Assembly (NCBI GenBank): GCA_018857735.1
Contig: JABMCL010002087.1
Span: 351,001-415,000, forward strand
Length of the DNA stretch: 64,000 nucleotides
Direction: 5' to 3'
Source: Alviniconcha marisindica
Taxonomy: Eukaryota > Mollusca > Gastropoda > Provannidae
The first letter of the stretch is position 1, and every line of letters starts with the position of its first letter. Made by a program: the position numbers and the translations under genes. The notes under the pieces were generated by a model, which saw nothing but the letters and a program-made list of their open reading frames with translations, made no database searches and was not told the DNA's origin. Below, in pieces: positions 39,601-53,400 of this stretch.

Positions 39601-42600
39601 CAAATACATGTTTAGTCTCTTGGTCAACAACACACAACCCTTCAATCAGTCAATCATATCACCCATCAAATACATGATCAGTCTCTTGGTCAGCAACACA
39701 CAACCCTTCAATCAATCATACATTCCATCAAATAATAATCAATCTCTTGGTCAGCACCACACAATCCTTCAATCAGACAGTCCATCAAGTACATGATCAT
39801 TCTCTTGGTCAGCCACACACACAATCCCTTAATCATCAATCTCTAGGTCAGCCACAAACACAATCCATCAATCAATCAGTCATCAATCTCTATGTCAGCC
39901 ACACAATCCATCAGTCAATCAGTCATCAATCTCTAGGTCAGCCACACACACAATCCATCAATCAGTCATCAATCTCTAGGTCAGCCACACACACAATCCA
40001 TCAATCATCAATCTCTAGGTCAGCCACACACACAATCCATCAATCAGTCATCAATCTCTAGGTCAGCCACACACACAATCAATCAATCAGTCGTCAATCT
40101 CTAGGTCAGCCACACACACAATCCATCAATCAATCAGTCATCAATCTCTAGGTCAGCCACACACACAATCCATCAATCAATCAGTCATCAATCTCTAGGT
40201 CAGCCACACACACAATCCATCAATCAATCAGTCATCAATCTCTTGGTCAGCCACACACACAATCCATCAATCAATCAGTCATCAATCTCTAGGTCAGCCA
40301 CACACAATCCATCAATCAGTCATCAATCTCTAGGTCAGCCACACACACAATCCATCAAACAATCAGGCATCAATCTCTTGGTCAGCCACACCCACATAAT
40401 CCCTCAATACATGATCACTGTCTCTAGTGCTTACGATTTAAAGACTTCAAAGACGATTTCCCTGGAGGCCAGGAGGTAGCAGGTGTATCTGCGCAGAACT
40501 CCCACCACCCGCAGGCACAGCTTGGTGGTGTAGCGCACCATCATGGACGACTCCGTGGAGAGCAGCTGCCGCTCCACGTCGCACAGCATCTTCAGCAGCT
40601 GAAAGTGGAAACAAGTTACAACATCAGGGAAGCATCTTTAGCATCAGCAACATCTACTGACTTAACAACGCTTAACTAAAAAAAAAAGGGAAAAAATCTG
40701 CAACAAAGTTGACTGCTAGTGCTAGTAGTCTGGAACAATTGTGGCCAGGAGTTAGCAGGTCTTTGCGAATACATACATGCATTAACCCATTAACACACTT
40801 TGTGCATGTTTCGTGTTGTCCCATTGAAATCAGCATTCTTTTGAATCTTTTGTGCGTTTGCAACACTAAACTAACAGTACCAACAGCCTCTCTTTCAGCA
40901 AAAACTCCCATTTGACACTGTTAACAGCCCCAGAACAGCACTGTTCATAGAACACTATCAACATGTTAACACAATCACTGCCGTTTCTCTGGATCAACTA
41001 TCTCCAATACTTAACAGAACGTTAGAACAAATACGACTCTCTCTCTGCAGCTGTAACATGGTTGTCAACAGAACAGGTAGGTAATCACAGCCACCATTGC
41101 CTCTCTTTGTGCATCAACTCTCAGATCTCTTCTCATTAAAACCAGACTCTACACCAACTCTCAGATCTCTTCTCGTTAAAACCAGACTCTACACCAACTC
41201 ACATCTCTTCTCATTAAAACCAGACTCTACACCAACTCTCAAATCTCTTCTTGTTAAAACCAGACTCTGCACCAACTCTCTTCTCATTAAAACCAGACTC
41301 TACACCAACTCTCAAATCTCTTCTCATTAAAACCAGACTCTACACCAACTCTTTATGCCTCAGGTCATTTCCATCAGGCATCAAGTCCACACTAGTGTCA
41401 TAAATCACACCAACTGCATTTTCAACCAGAATAAATAATGGTCCCCACCAGGATCAGAATGAGCTTTGATAACCCCTCTTGCTTTCTGTTTGGCTTTGTG
41501 GAGCAAAAAAACAACAACTGACTTGGTTCTGGCAGGGACTGACACACTCAATCGGCTCCTTGTGATGAGAGCATGCTGTTCTTTTCTGTAGTCTTTTTCT
41601 CCTTCTGAGCTTACTCTCTCTGAAGCCCCCCAGACCTAACAACAACACCTGAACAATCAGTTACTTGCTTTTTCTATTTCCTTCTACACTTTGATCTAAT
41701 TTGCTATTTTCCTTGTCCCAAAACTCACATCCACCACGAAGTTCATGAGGCCGTTGAGGTTGAGAGCATTCTGCATCAGCTCAAAGAGGAAGGCGATGGG
41801 CTGCACCTGTGGCAGGTAGGGGGAGTTGGACTCCACAAAGGCCCGCATCTGATCCAGGATGGCCGTGGTGCACTGGGCTGTCACAGAGTGCTGATCATGG
41901 TAGGACAGCTTCTGGAACTTCTGCATCAGCGCCTCCAGGTTGGAGGCGGAGATTGCGGTGGGTGTTGCTGGGGTGGAGGAGGAGGGGGTGGAGCACTCCG
42001 CCCCACCTGGACACAGGTTGCCTGTTGAGAATGACTGACAATGTTAATCATGATGGCCAGCATGCTGTTTGTCTTTCATTTGCTGGTGGTGCTAAGGGAG
42101 ACAGTGGTGATCATGATGATGGCAATGATGTTAATGATGATGGCCAGCATACTGTATGTCTTCTACCTTCTGGTGCTGCTGTGGGAGACAGTGGTGATCA
42201 TGATGACGGTGATGATGTTAATGATGATGGCCAGCATACTGTTTGTCTTCTACCTGCTGGAGGTGCTGAGGGAGATTGGTGACCATGATGATGGTGATGA
42301 TGTTAATGATGATGGCCAGCATACTGTTTGTCTTCTACCTGCTGGTGGTGCTGAGGGAGACTGGTGATCACGATGATGATGTTAATGATAACAGTGATGA
42401 TGGTGTTTGCGTTTCTACCTGCTGGTGGTGCTGATGGGGACAGTGGTGATCATGATGATGGTGATGATGTTAATGATGATGGTGAGGATGGTGTTTGTGT
42501 TCTACCTGTTGGTGGTGCTGAGTGGTGATCATGATGATGGTGACAATGGTAATGACAGCAAATGGGGATGTTAACCATGTTGATCAGGTTAATAATTCTG

Positions 42601-44429
42601 GTGATGAATACATAATTTAAGAACAGACACAGTGCAGCTTACTTCAAATGTTCTCCCACTCTATCACTAATCAGGCAATAACATGTAATGGCCCCCCTCC
42701 AGAGAAAAAGAAAGAAAGAAAGAAAGAAACATAAAAAGACATAAACCGACATAAAGAACCAATATAAGAGTGGGAGACATGTACATAACATTCTTGCTCT
42801 CCATTTTCTTCTTACCTGTAGCAACAGTCTCTTTGGCTTCTTTGTCTTTCTTCTTCTTCACTTTGCCCACATCTCCACTGACAACGTCAATGCAGTTGCG
42901 CTTGGAGTAAAGCTTGACAATCTCTTTGGTGGTTTTCCTCAAGCTGTGTCGCGCTTCCTCGCGTGCTTTGCCCACACCATACAGGACAATCAAACGCTGG
43001 TTGTACTCATGTGAGGAGCAATCCTCCTGTCAAACACAGTGGGTTACAAACAATATTACATTCAGGGCCTTGCTTTAAACAGACTAACTTAAAAAAGACC
43101 TCTGGCTGAGCAACCACGCCACCTGCCTTCCTGTAAGCATGCAGGTTTGTTTGCCTGACAGTCTTACTTGTTTAGAAGTTACATGAATGCACAAACAGCC
43201 GAGCATGAACACCCAATCTCTGTCACACACACTCATACATGTGTGTGTGCATGTGTATGTATGTGCATGCATGTGTGTGAGTTTTATCATAAGCATCCTT
43301 GATTTTATTGTGTCCTTAATATATCACTACATGCTGTTTAGCATGGCTGAATGGCAATTTTCACCTTGCTTTTTCTTTTAATGCCATTCTCACTGCAATG
43401 AATATCAGCACATCTACTGCAAGCCATCTGAATATCTCTCCCATCCTTTCACTGCCTTTAGGTTGGTCAGTCTGCCTGTCTCCATCTCTCCCTTCCCTTC
43501 TCCCACAGGACTAAACAAAAACCTAAACACACAGAACCAGCTGTTCTGTACAAATGGAGTAACTGACCTGTGGAATGGGCATGTGTGTGGCATAGACGAG
43601 ATGTCGGGAGGGTCCCCTGGGCACCTGCTGCTGATGGGAGGGGTGGTGGGAGAGGCCGAGGAGATGGGAGGGCATGGGGTCGCCCATGCTGGCAATGGGC
43701 ATATCCTTCTCCGACTTGACAGACTTCACAGAGGCTGCAAGGAAACACCCAACCATGTACAACTCTTCACAAATGTTTATGGATACAACATACACTGTTT
43801 TGTTGAAAATTTGATCCAAGCGACATTGCAAACATTGTATCCATAAACAAGCTCTTCCAAAATGTTTATGGATACAATGTAAGCTTTTCATTGCAAACTT
43901 GATCCCAAGACAAACAGATTATTTGGCAAGCTCTTCCGAAATGTTTATGGATACAATGTAAGCCTTTTCACTGCACACCTGATCCCAACGCAAATAGATT
44001 ACTTTTTTTTTATACATGTGAATACTGTTTGTTTGTTTGTTTGTAATTCATGTGTAGCACCCACGTTTTCCTTTGATTTGTTTGAATGGAATGCAGAAGT
44101 ACTTGGCTTGACTTATTGGGCAAGAACAGTCACTCAACTTCTGACAGCAATGGGGTAGGATGTCCGAACAAAAAACAGTCTTGTTTCCATTTCATTCAAC
44201 ATGATGTTCCAAGCAGCTCGCATATTTGTTCTTTTTGTTTCAACAATAAGTGGTCCTGTGAGGGCTGCTCATCTACACTCTTCTTCTTTGTCGTCATTGT
44301 TTACTCTGGTACAAAGAATCCATTAACAAAGAGACTGAAAGATAAGAGCTTCATGAACTGCAGTCATTAAAAAAAAAAGTGACTGCTTCTTTGCAGTTAA
44401 CACCAAGTCAACAGTAAAGTTCATATGCT

Positions 44430-44461
<32 letters not shown>

Positions 44462-47400
44462 AAAGAGGAAAAAACAAAACAGAACAAAAACAGGTCATCA
44501 AATCTGAAGTTAAAGTCTGACCTACTGTTGATGTCACACATCTTTAATGTTGGAAGAGGACTGTGACAAATGAAGCTGAATGAACCAGGAAGGCAGAAAT
44601 TACAAAGGTGGAACTTCCTGGCAGTAGGTCAGCATGCAGAGCTAATTCTGACCAACTCTAGGCTCAGAAGAGAGAACCTCTGATAGTTCCGGGTTCTCTG
44701 CAGAGGGCACAATGTCCACATCCAGTAGACCCCTACTGTGCGATCTGAATGAGCGAGCAAATCATAAAGGATGAAAACACATCCACTAATCTGAGAACTT
44801 TCTGTGTGTGCCCTGCCAGTTGCTGCCCTTGTACTTTTGTTCAGGGGCCAAACCATCTCTCTCACTGACATTTGGCTCACCATATAAACACTGTCTTGCG
44901 CATGCATGTTTATGTATGTAAGCATGCTGCAAGTGTGTGTGTTTGTGTGTGCATCACTGCATGTGTGTGTGTTTTAGACAGTTGCTAGAGCCCAAGAGAG
45001 TACAGTAGAGAGAAACCCCAAAGTATAATGCAAAGAGGAAGAAAAGGTGAATTGGAGAAGTAAGGCCTACAGGGGATGGAGAGTTCACTGACACAGACAG
45101 AACTGGCAGCAGGTAACTCCAGCCTCATGCACTGCACATAACAGGAAGCCACACAACCCAATACAAACATACACCCATCTTTTCAGCTGCCAGAAGGGAG
45201 TGGGTGTTTGTCATATTACAAAGAATGTCTGTGTGTGTCAGTGTGTGTGTGTGTGTGTGTGTGCATGTTTGTGTGCGAGCATGTGTGTGCATCATTGTGA
45301 GCACATGTTTATTAGCATAAGTACATGTGTTGTTTGCTGGTGTGCATGAGCATATGTGTATATATATATATATATGTGTGTGTGTGCGTGCGTGCGTGCA
45401 TGCGTGTGTGTCTGTGTGAGCACATACATGTGCACGAGTGTGTATGTGTGCACGCATGCTTGCTTGTGTCAGAGCATGAATGCACAGGGCAGGCTTGGGT
45501 AATAAACCACTCAATACAAAACCTGTAACAACACTCTTACAATGCAAAAAATGAAAACACGGCACACAGTGTCATGTCACTTTAACAAACCATGCAAACA
45601 CACAACACCATCCACCCACAAACCATCAGTCTTGATTTTATCTAAGACAACAGCCAACAAGGCCTAGCAGAAGATGGAAGATGGAGGGAACCCAAAGGTG
45701 AGAGAGATGCAACATCCCAGCAAGCATGCAAGCGCACTGTCAAAGCAGCAGAAGGAGAAAGTGCAGAAAGGAAAGGGGGAGTAACTGTCATGCCTGGAGT
45801 CAAGGGACACAACCTTACCTGCAAGAACTCCCATGGGAAGGGCAAGGCCTACAAAATGATAGTGAACAAAACAGTTGCCCAAACTACACAAAAAAAGCTA
45901 AGTAAATTAGTACACACATAACAGAATTAATAAATAATGAAATATAATGGAGGCTTTAAATGAGCATAAATGAATTCACATAAATACACAAAGCAAAACA
46001 TTCAAGAAAAATTCTTCGATACGGTCTCACGCTTGATCACCATGCATAAAGAAACAATGCCTGCTAGTTCTATTGCCTCTGTTGAGGTACCACTTGGAAT
46101 AAAACAATGTACCTTTCTCAGTTCACAGATTTTAAAGATCATGACAATGTGAAGACTGCATGATCAAAAAAAGAAAAAAGAAAAAAAGGAAAGCCCTGCT
46201 TCTGAATAAGCCAAAATAGCAATGCAAAACTCACACGCAGCTTTCTTCTAGTTGCAACAAGGATAAAAAACAAACAAGCAAACAACAGACAGATAAAACA
46301 GAGACAGCACACATACACACACACAGGAAAGAGAAATAAAAAATAAAAACACATACACACACACAGGAAAGAGAAATAAAAAATAAAAACAATCTACGAA
46401 CACCTATTAGGACCACACAAAAAAGACACACAGGGCAGAGAATCAAGCATGAAGAGGAGGCAGCTGTCTGGTAGCTGTAAGTCTGCAGCCAGCAAGTGCC
46501 ACTTCATCAGCAATATGGCTGGTGACCCAACAGATAAAAAAAAAAAAAAAAGGAAACTGAGAATAATGAGAATGAGATAAGGTTTACCTGGTGGCTCTGG
46601 GCTAGATCGAGGGTCCTCCTTCATACTTCCAAAGAGGCTGCTGAGATCTAGCTCCATTGTGTGAATGCCCATGTCCACTTTGATGTCGTCCTGGTGCTGC
46701 AACACCATCAGCATCATTGTCATAATGACCATTCACTGACACAGTGAAATATCTTCATCTCTTTTTGGGTTGTTTAGGGTTAGAACAAAACAAATCAATT
46801 AATGACTCAATGTTTGTGAGCTTTTCTGCACTTACATCATTTTTCAAAATCTCGCTAGGACTTTTGACACTAGATGGTGCCACGCTGTCTGCGGACTGCA
46901 TAAGGGAGGGAGAGCAGAGAAGGTCACCGCGGGAGATGAGCGTGCACATGTAGGCATCATGGGAGAACACATCATGCTGGATCAACTCGTGGAAGAGCAA
47001 GATAAGGTTTCTGAATGCCTGCTTTTGTTCATCATTGCTGTGTTCCTCTGAAATCATAATAATGGTCATGACATCAACTCACATTCAAAACAGGAAAATA
47101 TAACTGTCATTCTTCTTTGTTCTTCTTTCACTTTCTTGCAAGCTTTACGATAAAAATGGCTAAGGCACTGTAAACGGTGTAAACAGCCCAAGCTCTATTG
47201 AAGCCATTATCACTCAGAATATCAACGACAAAGTTAAAATAACATCTCAGAACATATTAACTTCATTCGAGAGGTTTAATAAAAATTCTGCAAAACAAAC
47301 TGTATAATAATTCTCCAAAGTCAGTCACACAGAACATATCAAACTGTAAAACTGGTGCCTAAAGCTACAGCACAACCCTTCAACAGACTGTAAAACTGGT

Positions 47401-50400
47401 GCATACAGCTATGGCACAACTCTTCAACAGACTAAAACTGGTGCTTAAAACAGCTATAATACAACCTTCAATAGACTGTAACATTGGTGCTTATAACAGC
47501 TACAGCACAACCCTTCAACAGATTTAACACTGGTGCTTAGAACAGCTATAGCACAACCTTTCAACAGACTGTAACACTGGTGCTTATAAGTAATATAACA
47601 GCTATAGCACAGTCCTTCAACAGACTGTAACATTGGTGCTTATAATAGCTACAGCACAACCTTCAACAGACTGTAACACTGGTGCTTATAACAGCTATAG
47701 TACAAACCTTCAACAGACTGTAACATTGGTGCTTATAACAGCTATGGCACAGCCCTTCAACAGACTGTAACACTGGTGCTTATATCATTAACAGCTATAG
47801 CACAACCCTTCAACAGACTGTAACATTGGTGCTTATAACCGCTAAAGCACAACCCTTCAACAGACTGTAACACTGGTGCTTACAACAGCTATAGCACAAC
47901 CCTTCAACAGACTGTAACATTGGTGCTTATAACATTAACAGCTATAGCACAACCCTTCAACAGACTGTAACATTGGTGCTTACAACCACTAAAGCACAAC
48001 CCTTCAACAGACTGTAACACTGGTGCTTATAACAGCTATAGCACAACCCTTCAACAGACTGTAACCCTGGTGCTTATAACGGCTATAGCACACCCCTTCA
48101 ACAGACTGTAACATTGGTGCTTATAACAGCTATAGCACAGCCCTTTAACAGACTGTAACACTGGTGCTTATAACATTAACAGCTATAGCACAGCCCTTCA
48201 ATAGACTGTAACATTGGTGCTTATAACAGCTAAGCACAACCCTTCAACAGACTGTAACATTGGTGCTTATAACAGCTATAGCACAACCCTTCAACAGACT
48301 GTAACCTGGTGCTTATATACAGCTATAGCACAACCCTTCAACAGACTGTAACATTGGTGCTTATAACAGCTATAGCACAACCATTCAACAGACTGTAACA
48401 CTGGTGCTTATAACATTAACAGCTATAGCACAACCCTTCAACAGACTGTAACATTGGTGCTTATAACCATTAAAGCACAACCCTTCAACAGACTGTAACA
48501 TTGGTGCTTTATAACAGCTATAGCACAACCCTTCAACAGACTGTAACCTGGTGCTTATAACAGCTATAGCACAACCCTTCAACAGACTGTAACATTGGTG
48601 CTTATAACAGCTATAGCACAATTCACACTTAACATGTTTAAACTTAAAGCAAACCCTTCAACAACGAACATTGGTGCTTATAACATAAAGCACAACCCTT
48701 CAACAGACTGTAACATTGGTGCTTATAACATTAACAGCTATAGCACAACCCTTCAACAGACTGTAACATTGGTGCTTATAACCACTAAAGCACAACCCTT
48801 CAACAGACTGTAACATTGGTGCTTATAACAGCTATAGCACAACCCTTCAACAGACTGTAACCCTGGTGCTTATAACGGCTATAGCACACCCCTTCAACAG
48901 ACTGTAACATTGGTGCTTATAACAGCTATAGCACAGCCCTTTAACAGACTGTAACATTGGTGCTTATAACATTAACAGCTATAGCACAACCCTTCAACAG
49001 ACTGTAACATTGGTGCTTATAACCGCTAAAGCACAACCCTTCAACAGACTGTAACATTGGTGTTTATAACAGCTATAGCACAACCCTTCAACAGACTGTA
49101 ACCCTGGTGCTTATAACAGCTATAGCACACCCTTCAACAGACTGTAACATTGGTGCTTATAACAGCTATAGCACAACCATTCAACAGACTGTAACACTGG
49201 TGCTTATAACATTAACAGCTATAGCACAACCCTTCAACAGACTGTAACATTGGTGCTTATAACCATTAAAGCACAACCCTTCAACAGACTGTAACATTGG
49301 TGCTTATAACAGCTATAGCACAACCCTTCAACAGACTGTAACCCTGGTGCTTATAACAGCTATAGCACAACCCTTCAACAGACTGTAACATTGGTGCTTA
49401 TAACAGCTATAGCACAACCATTCAACAGACTGTAACACTGGTGCTTATAACATTAACAGCTATAGCACAACCCTTCAACAGACTGTAACATTGGTGCTTA
49501 TAACCATTAAAGCACAACCCTTCAACAGACTGTAACATTGGTGCTTATAACAGCTATAGCACAACCCTTCAACAGACTGTAACCCTGGTGCTTATAACAG
49601 CTATAGCACAACCCTTCAACAGACTGTAACATTGGTGCTTATAACAGCTATAGCACAACCATTCAACAGACTGCAACACTGGTGCTTATAACATTAACAG
49701 CTATAGCACAACCCTTCAACAGACTGTAACATTGGTGCTTATAACCACTAAAGCACAACCCTTCAACAGACTGTAACGTTGGTGCTTATAACAGCTATAG
49801 CACAACCCTTCAACAGACTGAAACCCTGGTGCTTATAACAGCTATAGCACAGCCATTCAACAGACTGAAAATAGTGTTTACCCAGCAGAGGAGCTCGGTT
49901 ATCCAGAAAGTCCATGAGTAAAGACTGGAATGGTGGAACACCAGTTGACACCAGTTCATCAGACCCTCCCTCATCCTTGTCCTCCATCATCTCACCATCA
50001 TGGTACTTCTGGTATCATACACAATCAGAACATGCGATAAAGCCACTGCTGGTCGTTATACTGACATACAAAACAAAAGCCAAAAGCCTACCTCACAGTT
50101 TAATGTATTGTGGTCAGACCATATGGGGTGATATATCTCATTTTCTGCCATAAGACAGCCTCACAGTTTAATGTGTTATGGTCAGATCATATGGGGTAAT
50201 ATATCTCATCTTCCGCCATATGACAGCCTCCCAGTTTAGTGTGTGCTGTGGTCAGATCATATGGGGTGATATATCTCATCTTCTGCCATATCACAGCCTC
50301 CCAGTTTAGTGTGTGTTGTGGTAAGATAATATGGGGTGATATATCTCATCTTCTGCCATATGACAGCCTCCCAGTTTAGTGTACATTGTGGTCAGATCAC

Positions 50401-53400
50401 ATCTCAACCTGCACCAAAAGCCTGCCTCCCAGTTTAATGTGTTGTGGTCAGATCGTATTATCTCACCCTGTGCCAAATGACAGCCTCACAGTTTAAAGTG
50501 TACTGTGATAAGATTATGCAGGGTGATATATCTCAACCTGCACAAAAAGCCTGCCTCCCAGTTTAATGTTTGTTGTGGTCAGATCACATGGGTGATACAG
50601 CTCACCCTGCACCAAATGACAGCCTCATAGTCTGATTAATACGCACAGTGTTCATGCAATATCTCAGACTGTGCCAAATGCCCCTCACATTTTCCTTTAT
50701 TTAAGACAACTCATAAAACATCACCAGTCAACTAAGCAATGTTTCTCTGTTCAACATATAATAATAATAAAATTGAAGCCAATAAAATTGGCAACGTAAG
50801 TAATGCATATATATATGAGCAACTCTCAAAAGGTGAAAACTAAAGTGTGACATCTTGGTTAAATTTGAAATGTGATGGTGAAGCAATTTTTTATTTTAAG
50901 GGTGCTGTATCAACACAACTCTCTCCAAAAACAATGATTAGAGGATACTTTTGGGGCTACTTGCAAAGTTACAGGGTTATATAATTGGACGCCAGCATGG
51001 TGTCGCGTGTCACTGATGACAAAAACATTACTCTTTGTGGCAGCATTTTGACATTACTCCCTGTTATTTTTGTGATAAACATATTACTGTTACAGAGTAT
51101 GACCAAACAAAACCCAAATCATGAAGGTTTGGGTATGAGTAATGATTTCTTATGGTATATTTTTTGTCATCGGTGACATGCGACTCCCATGCTTCCGAAA
51201 ACATTTTCTCACAAGCTAAACACCATAAAAAACACACAAAACAATGCATAAGTATGTTCATTATTCTTTTGTATTTCAGAAAAATAATACAAGCAATAAA
51301 GCAAACTGATATCTGCAGAATCACATAACATTTTGTATTTTGGTGTCGCGTGTCATATGACAAAAATGATGAACATGTACACTTCATAAAAGTTGCGTCG
51401 TTCACCTACAAATAATAGAATTTAGAACCTGACAAAACTTTACTTGAGCAACACATAAAATTAACCTTTTAAGCATACATACACATGTATTTACACTTAC
51501 AGTCTTCTTGTACTGTTTGGAAAAAAATGAAAATGTTGCATTCCCCCAAATAGTCTTTCACCAACCAGCTAAGGTATGCCCTCCTCCCCTCCACATTCCC
51601 AGGATGGACATTTTCGCCATCAACCAATTAAAACACACAATACAAAAAATGAACTGGAATGCAGAACGATGTGGTACAACCAAATGTAAATGAAGTCAAG
51701 CAATGTCAAAGTACAAGAAATACGCCCCAACCCCAGCAAAAGGAAAGTTTCATTTTCTTTCACATCACTGTTATCCAATGTCCTGCAGTTGCTTCCATAC
51801 ATGATTATATATCTACAAAAGGGGGGGGGGGGAAGAGGGCAATGCATGATAGTTGCTTTAAAAAAAAAGGAGAGGAGAAAGAGGGAAGAAATAAGGATAA
51901 GAAAAAAGATTAAAAAAGAAAAGATACTCTGCATCTAATAAAAGAAAAGGTACTCTAAGGAGAAGAAGTAACAGAGACACATCTCAGTTTTATAATAATA
52001 AAAGGGATTTCTACTATTCTAGAGCACCCATCTTCTGCACAAAGGTGGGAACACAGGGCGCTTTACAATAACACTAACACACACATCAGACGGGGGGATA
52101 GGCACGCCTATGAAAAAGAGTTTAGAAATATTGAACAAGTGTGTCTTAAGGGTGACTTTGAAAGAGCAAGCAGAGGTATTGACTGATTGATTAAACTTTA
52201 TTTCTGAACGGCGAAGATATTAGCAAAAAATGCCAACTTACATATCTGTCGTTGCTGCAGTACTACTAATAACAAAGACATTCATGGTGAAATATTATGA
52301 TAGAAGGAAATAGACAAATACAGCATCAATAACAACATATAAAACGAGACAGTGACTGCAATGGAAATGAAAAAGATAATGGTAAAAAGAACTGGAGGGA
52401 AAAAGTCAAGAATTAAAAAACAAAAACAAACCAAAAACATTTTGGGTAATTTACAGAGGGGAAACCCAGAAAGGGAGGGATAAAACTAAGCTTAAGAAAA
52501 TGACAGTAATAACAATAACAACAACAAAGAAAAGGAAACGGATACTAAATTAAAAAACAAAACAAGACAGAAAGAGAGAGACCCTAGTCATGCCTAGATG
52601 TGTTCTTTTGCAAAAATAAGATGAAAACCAAGACAGAGTTGAGCCAGAAATGCCAAACAAGCTCCGATCTTATGAGGTCAACAACAAAGATGGTTAGGTT
52701 TAGAAGGTGGCATTCCAAAGTTGCCTTCTGTTTGTGCTTCACATGGTGTCCAACTCCATTGCCTTCACTTTTGCGATCAGGTTGCAAAATGGTTCTTTGC
52801 TTCTGTTGCATATACTTGGCCCATCCTTTTCCCCCATGAAGTTGACCTGCGCCATCTGCAGTGCTGCGTCAACAACCTCAACCTGGGCAATGTAGACATG
52901 TTGTTTCCATAGCACAGAATAAAACGCCAGCTTTGAGTCTCTCTTGAAAGCGTCGGCATTTCTCCCTGTTGGTCAAAGCCTTCTTCACCGAGTCGTCCAT
53001 CTTCTTATCACGAACCCTGCGGCCTGCATAATTTATGTTGATATTTAATTATTAGCATCACAGAAACTTTATAATTTTTTATCTGTTCTTAGTCAAAATG
53101 TTTCTAATTATGAATAACCTATTGTTTATGCATACTGTAATCAACACAATGTAACAATGAAAACTTAGTCCATGAAAGTGTCTGGGTATATTTTCTCTAA
53201 GTGGAAGTACATGCAACTTTTACAGTTTTAGTATTAATTATTTTTAAATAGCAAACCAAGCAAACCTATTTATTATACAGGAGTAAATGGTACACTAACC
53301 AAGTCAGGCTAAAATAACACTAACAGTATGACAGCTCCATATACATTCCTTCTTTACCATGCCCCCCCCCCCATATTTTTGGGCAGTCCATATTCACATA

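Noticed and set aside
47340..49868. CRISPR-like array
   Set aside because: Units are contiguous tandem copies with no unique spacers, and the context is a eukaryotic intron.
52600..53030. An extra MED12 exon between exons 10 and 11
   Set aside because: Exons 10 and 11 join in phase 0 without it, the frame breaks soon after the basic segment, and human MED12 has nothing similar.
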